Positions 40,659-51,275 of a stretch of DNA of 64,000 nucleotides are shown piece by piece. Origin of the DNA: Rhizobium sp. 16-449-1b (lineage in GTDB: Bacteria > Pseudomonadota > Alphaproteobacteria > Rhizobiales > Rhizobiaceae); the NCBI RefSeq assembly GCF_017741935.1, contig NZ_JAGHMH010000013.1:186001-250000 (forward strand), in the 5' to 3' direction. The notes below the pieces were generated by a model. That model saw only the letters and a list, made by a program, of their open reading frames with translations, had not been told where the DNA came from and made no database searches. Position 1 is the stretch's first letter. Each line of letters begins with the position of its first letter. Position numbers and translations under genes: made by a program.

Positions 40659-42092
40659 ATGACGATTGGTATCGTTTCGGCTGCCTATATCTCCGCGGCC
40701 GTTCTATTCATCCTTTCCCTTGGTGGCTTGTCCGGCCAGGAAAGCGCCAAGCGCGCCGTGTGGTACGGCATTGTCGGCATGACGCTTGCGATTGTCGCCA
40801 CCATCTTCGGACCGGGCGTCGGCAACTGGTTCATCATTCTGCCGATGATCCTGGCCGGCTCAATCGCTGGCTACTACGTGGCAAACCGCGTGCAGATGAC
40901 CGAGATGCCGCAGCTTGTGGCCGCACTTCACTCGTTCGTCGGTCTTGCGGCCGTGTTCATCGGCTTCAACGCTCACCTGGAAGCCTGGCGCGTTGCCGCC
41001 ATGGACGAGGCGACACGCGCGACCCTCGATGGCTTTGCGGGCATTCTCGCCCATAAGACGTCAGTCGAGCTGGCGATCATGAAGGTCGAGGTCTTCCTCG
41101 GCGTCTTCATCGGCGCTGTGACCTTCACCGGATCGGTCGTCGCTTTCGGCAAGCTGGCCGGCAAGGTGGATGGCAAGGCCAGAAAGCTGCCGGGTGGACA
41201 TTTCCTGAACGCCGGTGCCGCCATCCTGTCGCTTATCCTGCTGCTGATGTATGTCAACGGCGGTGGTGTGTGGACGCTGATGCTGATGACGTTGCTCGCC
41301 TTCTTCATCGGTTACCACCTGATCATGGGCATCGGCGGCGCCGACATGCCGGTCGTGGTGTCGATGCTGAACAGCTATTCCGGCTGGGCGGCGGCGGCGA
41401 TTGGCTTCACGCTCGGCAACGATCTCCTGATCGTCACCGGTGCGCTGGTCGGCTCGTCCGGTGCGATCCTGTCCTACATCATGTGCAAGGCGATGAACCG
41501 CTCGTTCGTCTCGGTCATTCTCGGCGGCTTTGGCACGACGACCGGCCCTGCCATGGAAATCGAGGGCGAACAGATCGCCATCGACGCCGAAGGCGTGGCG
41601 GCCGCGCTCAACGATGCCGACAGCGTTGTCATCGTGCCGGGCTACGGCATGGCGGTGGCGCAGGCGCAGCAGGCGGTGTCCGAGCTTACCCGCAAGCTCA
41701 GGGCTGCCGGCAAGACCGTGCGCTTCGCGATCCATCCGGTCGCCGGCCGCCTGCCGGGTCACATGAACGTGCTGCTTGCAGAGGCCAAGGTGCCCTACGA
41801 CATCGTGCTTGAAATGGACGAGATCAACGAGGACTTCCCTGAAACCGACGTCGTCATCGTCATTGGCTCCAACGACATCGTCAATCCGGCAGCACAGGAA
41901 GATCCGAACTCTCCGATCGCGGGCATGCCGGTGCTGGAGGTGTGGAAGGCCAAGCAGGTGTTCGTGTCCAAGCGCGGTCAGGGCACCGGCTATTCCGGCA
42001 TCGAGAACCCGCTCTTCTACAAGGACAACACACGGATGTTCTATGGCGACGCGAAGGCGAGCGTGGGAGCCCTGGTGCCTCTTCTCGCATAG
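40659..42092 (+). CDS. pntB: NAD(P) transhydrogenase beta subunit (PntB)
   Basis: Membrane and NADP(H)-binding subunit, 477 aa. About nine helices fill residues 5-260, then the dIII domain begins after ~290 with [14 protein letters not shown], the NADP-binding [10 protein letters not shown] loop, and [20 protein letters not shown], then [22 protein letters not shown] and [20 protein letters not shown]. Together with PntA it uses the proton gradient to drive NADPH formation. It follows pntA by 30 bases and ends before a terminator at 42137. Confidence 0.96.
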   Translation: MTIGIVSAAYISAAVLFILSLGGLSGQESAKRAVWYGIVGMTLAIVATIFGPGVGNWFIILPMILAGSIAGYYVANRVQMTEMPQLVAALHSFVGLAAVFIGFNAHLEAWRVAAMDEATRATLDGFAGILAHKTSVELAIMKVEVFLGVFIGAVTFTGSVVAFGKLAGKVDGKARKLPGGHFLNAGAAILSLILLLMYVNGGGVWTLMLMTLLAFFIGYHLIMGIGGADMPVVVSMLNSYSGWAAAAIGFTLGNDLLIVTGALVGSSGAILSYIMCKAMNRSFVSVILGGFGTTTGPAMEIEGEQIAIDAEGVAAALNDADSVVIVPGYGMAVAQAQQAVSELTRKLRAAGKTVRFAIHPVAGRLPGHMNVLLAEAKVPYDIVLEMDEINEDFPETDVVIVIGSNDIVNPAAQEDPNSPIAGMPVLEVWKAKQVFVSKRGQGTGYSGIENPLFYKDNTRMFYGDAKASVGALVPLLA

Positions 42093-42136
42093 TTAGGTGC
42101 CGAGAGGCAGCCTACCGCGACTTGCAACACTGAGTG

Positions 42137-42169
42137 AATGCCGGGCGATCCGAAAGCGTCCGGCATTTT
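42137..42169 (+). terminator. Rho-independent terminator of pntAB
   Basis: AATGCCGG (42137-42144) pairs with CCGGCATT (42160-42167) across a loop that can add two more pairs, followed by a short T-run (42166-42169). It lies 45 bases after the pntB stop. Confidence 0.7.
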
Positions 42170-42342
42170 CCCGTTCAGTGGCGTCTTCGCGGACATTTCT
42201 GGTGGCCTACGGCCGGCAGGACATCATTCTTAATGTACCGGTTTTGAAAAATCCTGCGACAAACTTCCTACAGACCCGGCAAACCCCTGCGACAACTCTA
42301 AGGTAACTTCCGCTTACCGATAGTCCTCAAAGGGAGACGGAT

Positions 42343-42582
42343 ATGCGTGGAGAACTTTGGCAGGTGATCATTATGCGGCAGGTGCTCAACGAGTTCTGCG
42401 CTCAGCATGATCTGTCCGTCAAGGATCGCCCTGCGATCGAAGCGGCTGAACTGCTCATGCGGTTTGTGGCCGAAGGTGAATTGGATCCCGACGAACTGCG
42501 GACGCGTCTCGATGACGTGATGGTGGATCACCCCTTCGGCAAGCGGCCCCAGCCTGCAGCGCAAGACGGCGCTCGCGCCTAA
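42343..42582 (+). CDS. Small hypothetical protein
   Basis: 79-aa acidic helical protein, family not recognised. The core reads QVLNEFCAQHDLSVKDRPAI, then EAAELLMRFVAEGELDPDEL and RTRLDDVM; no signal or membrane segment. AAGGGAG seven bases before the ATG is a good ribosome binding site, and a strong terminator follows 24 bases after the stop, so it looks like a genuine single-gene transcript. Similar small proteins are common in rhizobia, with no known role. Confidence 0.7.
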   Translation: MRGELWQVIIMRQVLNEFCAQHDLSVKDRPAIEAAELLMRFVAEGELDPDELRTRLDDVMVDHPFGKRPQPAAQDGARA

Positions 42583-42605
42583 AGCCTTTCGCATTCACGG
42601 TTGTA

Positions 42606-42654
42606 AAATACCAAAGGCGGAGCGACCTGAAGGATCGCTCCGCCTTTGGTATTT
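42606..42654. terminator. Strong bidirectional terminator
   Basis: A perfect 20-base-pair stem, arms 42606-42625 and 42635-42654 (AAATACCAAAGGCGGAGCGA and its complement), with a nine-base loop. T-runs follow in the plus direction and A-rich sequence precedes it, so it could stop transcription from both sides: the small gene at 42343 and the long minus-strand operon ending at 42977. Confidence 0.85.
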
Positions 42655-42976
42655 TTCGGCTGCAGTGAAGGCATCGGAATGCTTCCCGAGGTCACGGGCA
42701 CGACCAAACCGGTGCGACAGCCTCTCGGACTGTGGTGGCTTCTTGGCCATCAACACTCGGCCATGAAACGCGTGACGCTGTCGCGCAGAAAGCAGATGCT
42801 GACCGCGAAGAGTGGTGGGCGATGTCGAGCTGATCTGGCGCCTCAGACGTGAATAAATAAGGCTGACGTTTTCACGACGATAGGCGCTCCGTCACGGTGC
42901 GCGGTTGTCACATCAAGGCAGCGGCGGCGCATTCATGCGGCCCGTGAACTGCTATCTATCCCGCGCCAGGCAATGG
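42655..42976. other. Intergenic region, nothing recognised
   Basis: No gene, repeat or RNA recognised between the terminator and the 3' end of the minus-strand sugar operon. Short frames here have no family features. Confidence 0.4.
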
Positions 42977-43753
42977 CTACGGATGCTGCTGCACGCTCAG
43001 ACCGCCATCGATGGTCAGGCAGGTCGCATTCATGAATGGGCATTCGTCCGAGATCATGAAGACCGCGGCCAGCGCGATCTCCTCGGGCGTCGCGATGCGC
43101 CCGCCCGGATGCAGCTTCATGGTCTCGGCCTTGGCGGCGACGGGGTCTGGGAAGCTGTCCCAGTAATCGATGACCTTCTGCGTCGCCACATAGCCCGGCG
43201 CCAGGGCGTTTACCCTGATGTTCTGGGCTGCATATTCGAGCCCGAGCGACTTTGTCATTCCAAGAAGTGCGTGCTTGGCCAGCGGATAGGGGAATGTGTG
43301 GGGTATGATGGTGAAGGCGTGGGTCGATGCGATGTTGAGGATGACGCCACCCTGCGTCGCAATCATGTCAGGAAGCACAGCCTTGCAGCAATTCCAGGCA
43401 CCCTTCAGGTTGATGTCGAAGCACCGATCCCACTCCTGATCGGTGGTCTCCAAGGGGGGCGAGAAGACGTTGACGCCGGCGTTGTTGACCAGGGCGTTTA
43501 TCGTGCCGATTTCATCGGCTGCCTGCTTGACCGCGGCGGTGACAGCCGTTGCATCGGTGATGTCAACCGGGCGGTAGCCCACATTTCCGCCGAGCTGCTT
43601 GAGACGCTCGGCTTCTTCGGCCAGGAGCGCTGCATCCCTGTCGATCAGGAACAGCGAGGCATCCTGCCGGAGAAACTCCTTCGCGATCGCCAGGCCGATG
43701 CCCTGCGCCGCGCCGGTGACAAAGATCTTCTTTCCACTTAACCGACCGGACAT
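42977..43753 (-). CDS. Short-chain dehydrogenase/reductase
   Basis: Classical SDR, 258 aa. The NAD(P) motif TGAAQGIGLAIAK is at about residues 13-25, NNAGVN follows, and the catalytic set is Ser in NIASTHAF, then YPLAK (Tyr-x3-Lys). FMNATCLTIDGG near the C-terminus is typical. In this operon it probably oxidises a sugar or sugar acid. Start at 43753 has GGAG ahead; ATG 43774 would overlap the dehydratase stop. Last gene of the operon, followed by the terminator at 42606. Confidence 0.9.
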   Translation of the reverse strand: MSGRLSGKKIFVTGAAQGIGLAIAKEFLRQDASLFLIDRDAALLAEEAERLKQLGGNVGYRPVDITDATAVTAAVKQAADEIGTINALVNNAGVNVFSPPLETTDQEWDRCFDINLKGAWNCCKAVLPDMIATQGGVILNIASTHAFTIIPHTFPYPLAKHALLGMTKSLGLEYAAQNIRVNALAPGYVATQKVIDYWDSFPDPVAAKAETMKLHPGGRIATPEEIALAAVFMISDECPFMNATCLTIDGGLSVQQHP

Positions 43754-43767
43754 ATTCTCGCTCCAAC

Positions 43768-44916
43768 CTACCATTCGGCAAAGCTGCCATCGCTATGGCG
43801 CCACACCGGGTTGCGCCAACGGTGGCCTTCCTTGGCCTTCTCGATAACGTATTCCTCGTTGACTTCCACCCCAAGCCCCGGCCCTTGAGGGATGCTGACG
43901 AAACCGTCCGCATAGTGGAAGACCTCCTTGTTGGAGATGTAGTCCAGGATGTCGTTGCCCTTGTTGTAATGGATGCCGAGGCTCTGTTCCTGGATGAAGG
44001 CGTTGTAGCTGACAGCATCGACCTGCAGGCAGGCGGCAAGCGCGATCGGCCCGAGAGGGCAATGCGGGGCGAGCGCCACGTCATAGGCTTCCGCCATGGT
44101 GGCGATCTTGCGGCATTCGGTGATGCCACCGGCATGGCTGAGATCGGGTTGAAGGATATCCACGTAGCCCTCGGCCAGGATGCGCTTGAAATCCCAGCGC
44201 GAGTACAGCCGTTCGCCGAGCGCGATGGGCGTCGAGGAATGATTGGCGATTTCCTTCAGTGCCTCATGGTTCTCGGAAAGCACTGGCTCTTCAATGAAGA
44301 GCAGCTTGTAGGGCTCAAGCTCCTTGGCGAGCACCTTGGCCATCGGCCGATGAACGCGGCCGTGGAAATCGACGCCGATACCAACATGCGGCCCGATGGC
44401 CTCACGGATGGTCGCTATGGTCTCGACCGCCTTTTCCACCTTGTCATAGGTATCGACGATCTGCATCTCTTCGCAGCCATTGAGCTTGATGGCCTGGAAC
44501 CCACGGGCCACCACCTCCCGGGCGTTGTTGGCGACATCCGCGGGGCGATCACCACCGATCCAGGAATAAACCTTGATCCGGTCTCGCACCTGGCCTCCGA
44601 GCAGCGAGTGAACCGGCTGGCCGAGCGCTTTGCCTTTGATATCCCAGAGCGCCTGGTCGATGCCGGAGATTGCGCTCATGTGGATTGCGCCGCCGCGATA
44701 GAAGCCGCCGCGATACATGACATTCCAATGGTCTTCGATCAGAAACGGGTCCTTGCCGATCAGGTAATCCTCAAGCTCGTGCACGGCGGCCTGAACCGTG
44801 AGCGCGCGCCCCTCGACGATCGGCTCGCCCCAACCGACAATCCCCTCGTCCGTTTCGATTTTCAGGAACAGCCAGCGCGGCGGAACGATGTAGGTGGTCA
44901 GCTTGGTAATCTTCAT
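43768..44916 (-). CDS. dgoD: Galactonate dehydratase (mandelate racemase/enolase superfamily)
   Basis: 382-aa enolase-superfamily dehydratase, the exact length of E. coli DgoD, expected to convert D-galactonate to 2-dehydro-3-deoxygalactonate. Metal and catalytic residues are visible: [12 protein letters not shown] (Asp/His), LLFIEEPVL (Glu), [13 protein letters not shown] (Glu), [15 protein letters not shown] (His) and the C-terminal [16 protein letters not shown]. The [30 protein letters not shown]-terminal region is typical. ATG 44916 ([15 protein letters not shown]) is the family start; the frame extends to 44982. The galactonate assignment is strong for the subgroup, but related sugar acids cannot be excluded. 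Confidence 0.9.
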   Translation of the reverse strand: MKITKLTTYIVPPRWLFLKIETDEGIVGWGEPIVEGRALTVQAAVHELEDYLIGKDPFLIEDHWNVMYRGGFYRGGAIHMSAISGIDQALWDIKGKALGQPVHSLLGGQVRDRIKVYSWIGGDRPADVANNAREVVARGFQAIKLNGCEEMQIVDTYDKVEKAVETIATIREAIGPHVGIGVDFHGRVHRPMAKVLAKELEPYKLLFIEEPVLSENHEALKEIANHSSTPIALGERLYSRWDFKRILAEGYVDILQPDLSHAGGITECRKIATMAEAYDVALAPHCPLGPIALAACLQVDAVSYNAFIQEQSLGIHYNKGNDILDYISNKEVFHYADGFVSIPQGPGLGVEVNEEYVIEKAKEGHRWRNPVWRHSDGSFAEW

Positions 44917-44929
44917 GGCGTGGGTCCGA

Positions 44930-46558
44930 TCAAGCGAGAATGAGGTCGGCCGCCTTGGCGGCGGCGGCAAGGACAGCGGCATTGGTGTTGCCGCTAACGA
45001 TGGTCGGCATGAGCGAGGCGTCGATCACGCGCAGGCCGCGTGTTCCATAGACCTTTAGGCTTGCATCCAAGACGGCCTCGGGATCGCTGTCGCGGCCCAT
45101 TTTGCAGGTGCCGACAGGGTGGTAGCCGGTCTTTACGGTGCGTTTGCAGTGGGCGGCGACAGCCTCGTCGCTCGAGACATCCGGTCCCGGGAAAATTTCC
45201 CTGTCGATCAGATCACGCAGCGGCGAGGCTTGCAGGACCGTTCGAGCGAAGCGAAAGCTTGCCATCGTCAGCCGCAGGTCGTCGGGGTCGGAAAAGATCT
45301 GCGTATCGACAACCGGATCGGCAAATGGATCCGCCGACGAAAGCGTTACGGATCCGCGTGCCTTGGGGCGCAGCAGCAGCGAATTGATGGTGACGCCGTC
45401 TCCCGGCTCCGTCCCCATCACGTCGCGATCGAGGTAGACCGTAGGCACGCAGAACATCTGGATCGTCGGTCTGTCGTTGTTGCCGTCGGGGTCATAGAAG
45501 GCGCAGGTCTCGACGCCGGTGGTGGAAACGGGCCCGGACTTGAACAGCAGATATTGCAGCCCTGCCTTGATCATCGGCCAACCGCGGTCGGCGCCGTAGT
45601 ATCCGAACGATCCGCGGGTCGTCGCGACGACTGGGCACTCATAGTGGTCCTGCAGGTTCTTGCCGACACCGGGGAGCGCCAGCCTCGTCTTTATTCCGTG
45701 CCTTGAAAGTTCATCTTCCGGTCCGATGCCTGAGATCATCATCAGCTTCGGTGTCTGATAAGCGCCGGCGGCCAGAATGACCTCGGCGCCCGCTGTCGCC
45801 GTTTTGCTGCTCCCGCCTTTCACGTAGTCGACGCCTGTCGCGCGGTCGCCTTCCATGCGAATGGCGGTTACGGTCGCACCGGTCTCGATCGTCAGCAACG
45901 GATTGTCCATCACCGGCTTCAGGAAGGCATCGACCGCGCTTGAGCGCTTGCGCGTCTCCCAATCGATCGTGTGCTGCATGAAGCCGACGCCGAACTGATG
46001 CTCGCCGTTGAAATCCGGGTTGTAGGGAATGCCCATGCCCTGCAGCGTTTTCACATAGGTGCGCGTCATCGGGCTTGTGTGGCCCAGATGCGATATTTTC
46101 AGCGGACCGCCGAAGCCATGATACTCACCCGCCAGATGATCGTTGTCCTCCTGGCCTTTGAAGTAGCCAAGCATGTCCTGATAGGACCAGGCGCCATCGT
46201 TATTGGCACCGGCCGGTGTCACGAGCTCGTTCCAATGATCGAAATCCGCTGCCTGGCCGCGCATGTAAACCATAGCGTTGACTGTGCTCCCGCCGCCAAG
46301 AACGCGACCCTGCGGTACGATCGGACCACGGCCGCCCAACTGTGGTTGCGGTTTGGTCTTGTGCATGGCGAGGTACGTATCCTTGGCCAGGAATTTCATG
46401 TACCCGGCGGGGAAATTCATGATTGGGTTGGGCTTGGCGGGACCGCGCTCGAGGATGAGCACGCGCGCCTTGCCATCGGCCACAAGTCTCGCGGCAACGA
46501 CGCAGGCGGAACTGCCTCCGCCAACAATGATGTAGTCGAACTGACCAGTACCGGGCAT
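44930..46558 (-). CDS. GMC-family flavin oxidoreductase
   Basis: Choline-dehydrogenase-like FAD enzyme, 542 aa. The FAD motif is [19 protein letters not shown] (usual Gly at the sixth position is Ala), followed by [18 protein letters not shown], and the C-terminal [11 protein letters not shown] with the catalytic His and [20 protein letters not shown]. Substrates of the family are alcohols, and sugars in some members. Its place between the mutarotase and dehydratase suggests it oxidises the imported sugar or a polyol. No signal peptide. Confidence 0.9.
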   Translation of the reverse strand: MPGTGQFDYIIVGGGSSACVVAARLVADGKARVLILERGPAKPNPIMNFPAGYMKFLAKDTYLAMHKTKPQPQLGGRGPIVPQGRVLGGGSTVNAMVYMRGQAADFDHWNELVTPAGANNDGAWSYQDMLGYFKGQEDNDHLAGEYHGFGGPLKISHLGHTSPMTRTYVKTLQGMGIPYNPDFNGEHQFGVGFMQHTIDWETRKRSSAVDAFLKPVMDNPLLTIETGATVTAIRMEGDRATGVDYVKGGSSKTATAGAEVILAAGAYQTPKLMMISGIGPEDELSRHGIKTRLALPGVGKNLQDHYECPVVATTRGSFGYYGADRGWPMIKAGLQYLLFKSGPVSTTGVETCAFYDPDGNNDRPTIQMFCVPTVYLDRDVMGTEPGDGVTINSLLLRPKARGSVTLSSADPFADPVVDTQIFSDPDDLRLTMASFRFARTVLQASPLRDLIDREIFPGPDVSSDEAVAAHCKRTVKTGYHPVGTCKMGRDSDPEAVLDASLKVYGTRGLRVIDASLMPTIVSGNTNAAVLAAAAKAADLILA

Positions 46559-46584
46559 GCGATTCTCCAGCTATGCGCGACGTA

Positions 46585-47475
46585 TTAAATGGCTTGTGGC
46601 CGAAGCCGGATGGATCCCGAAAGCGTCTCGCCAGGTTCCAGGCGCCTGAGATCACCGAGACCGGGAAGATTATGTCCGTTCGCCAGATGCGACATTGGCT
46701 CGAAGCAGAAGTAATCCCGCTTGAATGACGGATCGAACGCCGTATCGGAAACGAAGACGAAGGCGTGCTTGAACACGGGGTCCGCCGTCAGATGAAGAGC
46801 GGTGTGGCGCTCTGGCCATGATACGATCGCCTCGCCGCACCAGTCCTCGAATCCGTTGTTTACCCACCGATGCGGAAGTTCGGACGGCCTGCTGAAATCG
46901 AGGTCCTCGGGAATGTTTGTCGCCTCTCCGGGCAGCCAGCCTTCGACCTCGGTCCAAAACTTCGAAGCCGGGGCGAAGAGCGTTGTCTCGGCTGTCATCG
47001 GAAAATATGGATGCCAGCCGATGCCAAACGGCAAGGCCACTTCTCCGCGGTTCTCCACGGCCAATGTCAAAACCAGTGCGCCATCTTTCAGCGCGAAGGA
47101 CTGCGTCGCATGATATGCATACGGCGTATGGCCACCTCGGTGCGTGAAGCCGAGCTCGAGGTGATCATCGCCCTGGCCATCGATCGCCCACTCCGACTGC
47201 CATCCCTCGCCATGGAGGTAATGCTCATCCCATGGGGTGTTTGGCGTGAATTGATACGCCTTGCCCTCGTACACGAAGCGGTTTTGCCGAACGCGATTTC
47301 CGAAGGGCACCAGGGGATAGCATCCTGATGATAGCGCGTCGGCATCATCAGACCGAGCCGGGCGCAACAGCGGCACCTTGCCCATGTCACTGTCTTGCCA
47401 GAAGCCAAGGACAAGACCGCCCGTCGTCGATACCTTCAGTGACAGCGAGCCTGACGTCAGTTCGATTGCGGACAT
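46585..47475 (-). CDS. Aldose 1-epimerase family protein
   Basis: Mutarotase-like beta-sandwich protein, 296 aa. Visible features: YPLVPFGNRVRQNRFVYEGK, DEHYLHGEGWQSEW (His), PFGIGWHPYFPM (active-site His) and CFEPMSHLANGHNLPG (Glu). It would interconvert anomers of the imported sugar ahead of oxidation. It lies nine bases after the permease gene in the operon. Confidence 0.88.
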   Translation of the reverse strand: MSAIELTSGSLSLKVSTTGGLVLGFWQDSDMGKVPLLRPARSDDADALSSGCYPLVPFGNRVRQNRFVYEGKAYQFTPNTPWDEHYLHGEGWQSEWAIDGQGDDHLELGFTHRGGHTPYAYHATQSFALKDGALVLTLAVENRGEVALPFGIGWHPYFPMTAETTLFAPASKFWTEVEGWLPGEATNIPEDLDFSRPSELPHRWVNNGFEDWCGEAIVSWPERHTALHLTADPVFKHAFVFVSDTAFDPSFKRDYFCFEPMSHLANGHNLPGLGDLRRLEPGETLSGSIRLRPQAI

Positions 47476-47484
47476 GATATGCGC

Positions 47485-48492
47485 TCAGCCCTTGTTTCGC
47501 GACATGCTGCGCTTAATCGCCTGGATGTTTGCCAGGACGGCGATGACGATAATGAGACCACGCACGACCTGCTGGAAGAACGGGTTGATACCGAGCAGCA
47601 CGAGGCCATTCCCGATCAGTGTGATGACGAGTACGCCGAGAAGCGTTCCCAGCATGGATCCGCGGCCGCCGGACAGCGATGTGCCGCCGACCACTACCGC
47701 TGCGATCACGTCGAATTCCAAGCCGGTGGCAGCCGTAGCGTTGCCCGATCCGAGACGCGAGACGAGCAGGATGCCGGAGATTGCCGCCATGGCGCCGGCA
47801 ATGGCGAATAGCGCGACCCGAATTTTGGATACGCTGATGCCGCTCAGGAACGCGGCATGCGCATTGCCGCCGATCGCAAATACCGACCGACCGAAGGCTG
47901 TCTTTCTGCTGATGAACGCGAAGACCGCAAACAGCACGAGCATGATGATTGCTGCCGGCGGCACGCCGAATAGCGAGCGATCAAGCGCGTCCAGCATGTC
48001 GTTGCGACCGATCGAGACAGGCAGCGCATCCGTGACGAACAGGGCCGTGCCGCGCAGCGCGCTCCACAGGCCGAGTGTGGCAACGAAGGATGGCACGTCG
48101 CAATAGGCGCGCAGCGCACCTGCGATGGATCCCAGCAAAGCACCGACCACGATTGCAAGCGCAAAGGCCAGCGGCGTCGGGGCACCCCACTGCAGGAAGA
48201 AAGCCAATACGACGGAAATGAACGCCACCATCGGTCCGACGCTGACGTCAATTTCGCCGGCGATGATGATCAGCGTGGCCGCCCAGGCAGCGATGCCGAT
48301 CGTGGCTGCATCGCGCAGGATGTTGATCTGGTTGTTGAAGGACAGGAAGCCGTTCGCAGACGAGGTGAACACGACGTAGAGAACGATGATGGCCACGAAG
48401 AGGCTCAACTCGTTCATGTGTTGCGACAGACCAAAGCCCGACTTGCTGGATTTTGATCTTGAGGACGGCTTGGCCGTCTGTTCGAGTGACAT
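47485..48492 (-). CDS. Sugar ABC transporter permease (RbsC type)
   Basis: Inner-membrane permease of the CUT2 group, 335 aa, nine or ten hydrophobic segments. FLSFNNQINILRDAATIGIAAWAATLIIIAGEIDVSVG is the family start, and AIGGNAHAAFLSGISVSKIRV plus RLGSGNATAATGLEFDVIAAVVVGGTSLSGGRGS are characteristic. It lies 12 bases after the ATPase gene. Confidence 0.94.
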   Translation of the reverse strand: MSLEQTAKPSSRSKSSKSGFGLSQHMNELSLFVAIIVLYVVFTSSANGFLSFNNQINILRDAATIGIAAWAATLIIIAGEIDVSVGPMVAFISVVLAFFLQWGAPTPLAFALAIVVGALLGSIAGALRAYCDVPSFVATLGLWSALRGTALFVTDALPVSIGRNDMLDALDRSLFGVPPAAIIMLVLFAVFAFISRKTAFGRSVFAIGGNAHAAFLSGISVSKIRVALFAIAGAMAAISGILLVSRLGSGNATAATGLEFDVIAAVVVGGTSLSGGRGSMLGTLLGVLVITLIGNGLVLLGINPFFQQVVRGLIIVIAVLANIQAIKRSMSRNKG

Positions 48493-48504
48493 CTGGTGCC
48501 TCCC

Positions 48505-50031
48505 TCAATGTCCGCTGATGCAGGCGGCCATCACGGCATCCTGATCGATGTTGGGTGATATGAACTCGTCTTGCAGCGTGCCGTCTCTGAGGACGAGGAC
48601 GCGATCGCACACAAGCGGAAGTTCCTCGATTTCGCTGGAGACAAAGATCACGCTCCGGCCCTCGGCCGCGAGTTGACGGATGATTGCATAGATTTGCGCC
48701 TTGGCCTCGACATCGACGCCACGCGTGGGTTCGTCGAGAAGCAGGATACGGCTGTTGGCATAGACCCAGCGGCCGATGACGACCTTCTGCTGGTTGCCTC
48801 CGGAGAGCGTGCCGATCGGCGTGTCGGTGCGCGCTGCCTTGATATGCAGCCGATCGATCACGCGCCGTGTTGCTTCCGCCATCATCCGGCTCGACAGGAC
48901 GCCTGTCTTGCTGACACCGGAGAAGTTGGTCGAGAGCGTATTCTCATCGACACCCAGCAACGGGACGATGCCTTCTTCCTTGCGGCTCTCCGGTGTGTAG
49001 CCGAATCCACGGCCCAGCATCTCCTTGTAGCGGCCAGGCTTCACGGTCGCGCCATCGACAAGCAACTGGCCGGCATCAAAACGACGCACACCGGCGATCG
49101 ACTGCAGCAGCTCCGTTCGCCCGGAGCCGAGAAGGCCGGCAATGCCGAGCACCTCGCCTTTCCTGAGTGCGAAGGAAACGGAGTTCAGCTTAGGCGCAAG
49201 CGCCAGATCCCGCACCTCGAGGACGACCTTGTCGCTGCCGGTGTTTTCAAGAGCGGCCGCCTGCGACGCTTCCGATCCCAGCATCAGCCGAACGATCTCG
49301 CGCGTGTCGGCGCCCTTGACGTCAACCGTGTCGATGATGCGCCCGTCACGCATCACGGTCGCCGAATGCGCGATCTGGCGGATCTCGTTCATGCGGTGGC
49401 TGACATAGATCACGGCTATGCCTTCGGAAGCGATGCGCGTCACCGCAGCCATCACTTTTTCCGCTTCGGCCGCGGCAAGCGAGCTCGTGGGCTCGTCCAG
49501 AATGACGATCGTCGGCTTGCCGACGAGAACACGGGCAATCTCCAGAAGCTGCCGTTCGGCGGGGCTGAGGCCAGCAACCAGTCTGTTGGGAGGCAGGTCG
49601 AGACCCAGCCGTCCCATCGCTTCGGCTGCCGCGGCTTCCATCTCCGCATATTGGATAACGCCGCCCTTGCGCGGCCAGCGGCCGAGGAACAGGTTCTCGG
49701 CAAGAGTCATTCCTGATACGAGGCTGAGTTCCTGATAGACAACCCGAACACCCTTTTCGAATGACTCCTGAGCGCGCCCCGATCCGGCATGCGACAGTTG
49801 CGCGCCGTTGATCGAAACCGATCCGCTGTCCGGGATTTCGGCACCGGTCAGCATGCGGATGAGCGTCGATTTTCCGGCGCCGTTTTTTCCGAGCAGCGCC
49901 CGGACTTCACCGGCCGCCACATGGAACGTGGCGTTGTCGAGCGCAAGCACGCCAGGATAGCGACGCGTACAGCCGATGACGGATGCAACGATTGGCGATG
50001 ACGCTGGCTGAAGATTGGTAGCTTGTGTCAT
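48505..50031 (-). CDS. Sugar ABC transporter ATPase with two domains (RbsA type)
   Basis: 508-aa CUT2 ATPase with tandem nucleotide-binding domains. Domain 1 has Walker A GKNGAGKST, signature LSPAERQL and Walker B IVILDEPTSSLA; domain 2 has a degenerate Walker A (GLLGSGRTEL), signature LSGGNQQKV and LLLDEPTRGVDVEAKA. The degenerate second site is normal for RbsA. ATG 50031 with GGAAAG ahead is preferred to the GTG at 50043. Confidence 0.94.
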   Translation of the reverse strand: MTQATNLQPASSPIVASVIGCTRRYPGVLALDNATFHVAAGEVRALLGKNGAGKSTLIRMLTGAEIPDSGSVSINGAQLSHAGSGRAQESFEKGVRVVYQELSLVSGMTLAENLFLGRWPRKGGVIQYAEMEAAAAEAMGRLGLDLPPNRLVAGLSPAERQLLEIARVLVGKPTIVILDEPTSSLAAAEAEKVMAAVTRIASEGIAVIYVSHRMNEIRQIAHSATVMRDGRIIDTVDVKGADTREIVRLMLGSEASQAAALENTGSDKVVLEVRDLALAPKLNSVSFALRKGEVLGIAGLLGSGRTELLQSIAGVRRFDAGQLLVDGATVKPGRYKEMLGRGFGYTPESRKEEGIVPLLGVDENTLSTNFSGVSKTGVLSSRMMAEATRRVIDRLHIKAARTDTPIGTLSGGNQQKVVIGRWVYANSRILLLDEPTRGVDVEAKAQIYAIIRQLAAEGRSVIFVSSEIEELPLVCDRVLVLRDGTLQDEFISPNIDQDAVMAACISGH

Positions 50032-50109
50032 AGATCTTTCCACTTATGGAGCGATGCCGCCGGTTGGGCCGGCGGCCTCTTTCTTCAAGGCAAGCGAGAC
50101 GATCTGCGA

Positions 50110-51090
50110 TCAGGGGATGCCGTCTGCGTGTGCCTTCAGCCAAGCCTTGCCGTCGTCGGAAGACTTGTAGAGGTCGATGTCGTAGGCAACCTTGATGTCG
50201 GCCGGAGCCTGCCCGTCAATGGACTTGATCGCCTGAGCCAGAGCCAATTTGCCCAATCCCTGGCCGGAGATGTCGACCACGGCCTTGATGACCGTGAAGT
50301 CTGAAAGTTCCTGTGCGATTTCGGTGGTCATGTCGCCGCCGAAGACGACAACCTTGCCGGTCTTGCCCTGGCTCTTGACCGCGCGAGCGGCGCCGAGCGT
50401 AGCGCCACCGGCCTCGCCCAAGAATGCATCGATATCCGGGTTGGAAGAAAGCATGGTGCTGGCGACGGATACCGCCTTGTCCAGAACGGCACCTTCCTGG
50501 TTCGCGACGATCTGAGCGCCGGGAACCTTGGCCTTCAGCGCATCTTCAAAGCCCTTGCGGCGCGTGACGCACACTTCGACGAATTCGCAATTGAGGACCG
50601 CGATCTTCGGCGCATCCTTTTTCTCGGCGATGAAGTAATCGGCCGCTGCCTCGCCGAGCTTGTGTCCAAAGTCGTAGGGGTCGCCGACGGCATAGGCGGA
50701 GATATATTCCTTCATGTCGGCGTCGTTGAGGCAGGTATTATAGCAGACGACCGGGATGCCGGCGTCATGCGCGCGGCGGATCGCGCGGTAGGAGCCGTCG
50801 GCGGAAACGGGCGAGACGATGATCGCTTGAACGCCGGCGGAGATCAGTGAATCGATGAACGACGATTCCTTGCTGACATCGCCCTGCGCATTGGTTTCCA
50901 CCACGTCCAGTTTGCGCCCGGCGTCGTTGGCGCCAGTCTGAATACCCTTGCGGACGCCGGCATAGAAGCCCTGGGCATCCATGTAGATCGCGCCGACCTT
51001 CAGGTCCTTGTCCTGCGCAAAGGCAGGGGCTGCGCTTGAGGCAGCAAGGGCGCTAATCGCCGCCAATGCGACGCGTCTGAAACGTTTCAT
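50110..51090 (-). CDS. Sugar-binding protein (RbsB type)
   Basis: Periplasmic binding protein of the CUT2/LacI-like fold, 326 aa. Signal peptide (VALAAISALAASSAAPAFAQ), then LKVGAIYMDAQGFYAGVRKG and SSFIDSLISAGVQAIIVSPV. The VVCYNTCLNDADMKEYISAYAVGDPYDFGHKLGEAA stretch with the paired CxxxC nearby is a subgroup feature. ATG 51090 has GGGAGGAAAAA before it. First gene of a seven-gene operon (binding protein, ATPase, permease, mutarotase, GMC oxidoreductase, dgoD, SDR). Confidence 0.93.
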   Translation of the reverse strand: MKRFRRVALAAISALAASSAAPAFAQDKDLKVGAIYMDAQGFYAGVRKGIQTGANDAGRKLDVVETNAQGDVSKESSFIDSLISAGVQAIIVSPVSADGSYRAIRRAHDAGIPVVCYNTCLNDADMKEYISAYAVGDPYDFGHKLGEAAADYFIAEKKDAPKIAVLNCEFVEVCVTRRKGFEDALKAKVPGAQIVANQEGAVLDKAVSVASTMLSSNPDIDAFLGEAGGATLGAARAVKSQGKTGKVVVFGGDMTTEIAQELSDFTVIKAVVDISGQGLGKLALAQAIKSIDGQAPADIKVAYDIDLYKSSDDGKAWLKAHADGIP

Positions 51091-51190
51091 TTTTTCCTCC
51101 CAACAAAATTGACCACCGGCGAAGACCAAGGCTCATCTGCCGCCCTCTCCACGACGACTGGAAACTATTCATCATCGTACAAATGTCAAT

Positions 51191-51205
51191 ATAAATACGA
51201 TTTAT
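51191..51205. promoter_or_regulatory. FadR/GntR-type operator, copy 1
   Basis: ATAAATACGATTTAT is a palindrome with six-base arms around ACG, the form recognised by FCD-domain GntR regulators. It lies 101 bases upstream of the sugar-binding-protein start (minus strand) and has an inverted 16-base twin at 51275-51290. Confidence 0.65.
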
Positions 51206-51275
51206 TTTTAGAATTTCACCTACGATTGGCGCCGGATGGCCGAAAATGCCTGAGTTCTCGTCAAATTACCGGATA

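Noticed and set aside
42606..42654. Small RNA or insertion-sequence end repeat
   Set aside because: A single perfect hairpin with a T-run after a gene stop is best explained as a terminator; no second copy or transposase is present.
42655..42976. Possible small genes between terminator and SDR gene
   Set aside because: The frames have no ribosome binding sites or family features, and longer ones are antisense to the SDR gene.
43795..44943. 382-codon plus-strand frame opposite the galactonate dehydratase
   Set aside because: Antisense shadow of a gene whose catalytic residues are all identifiable.
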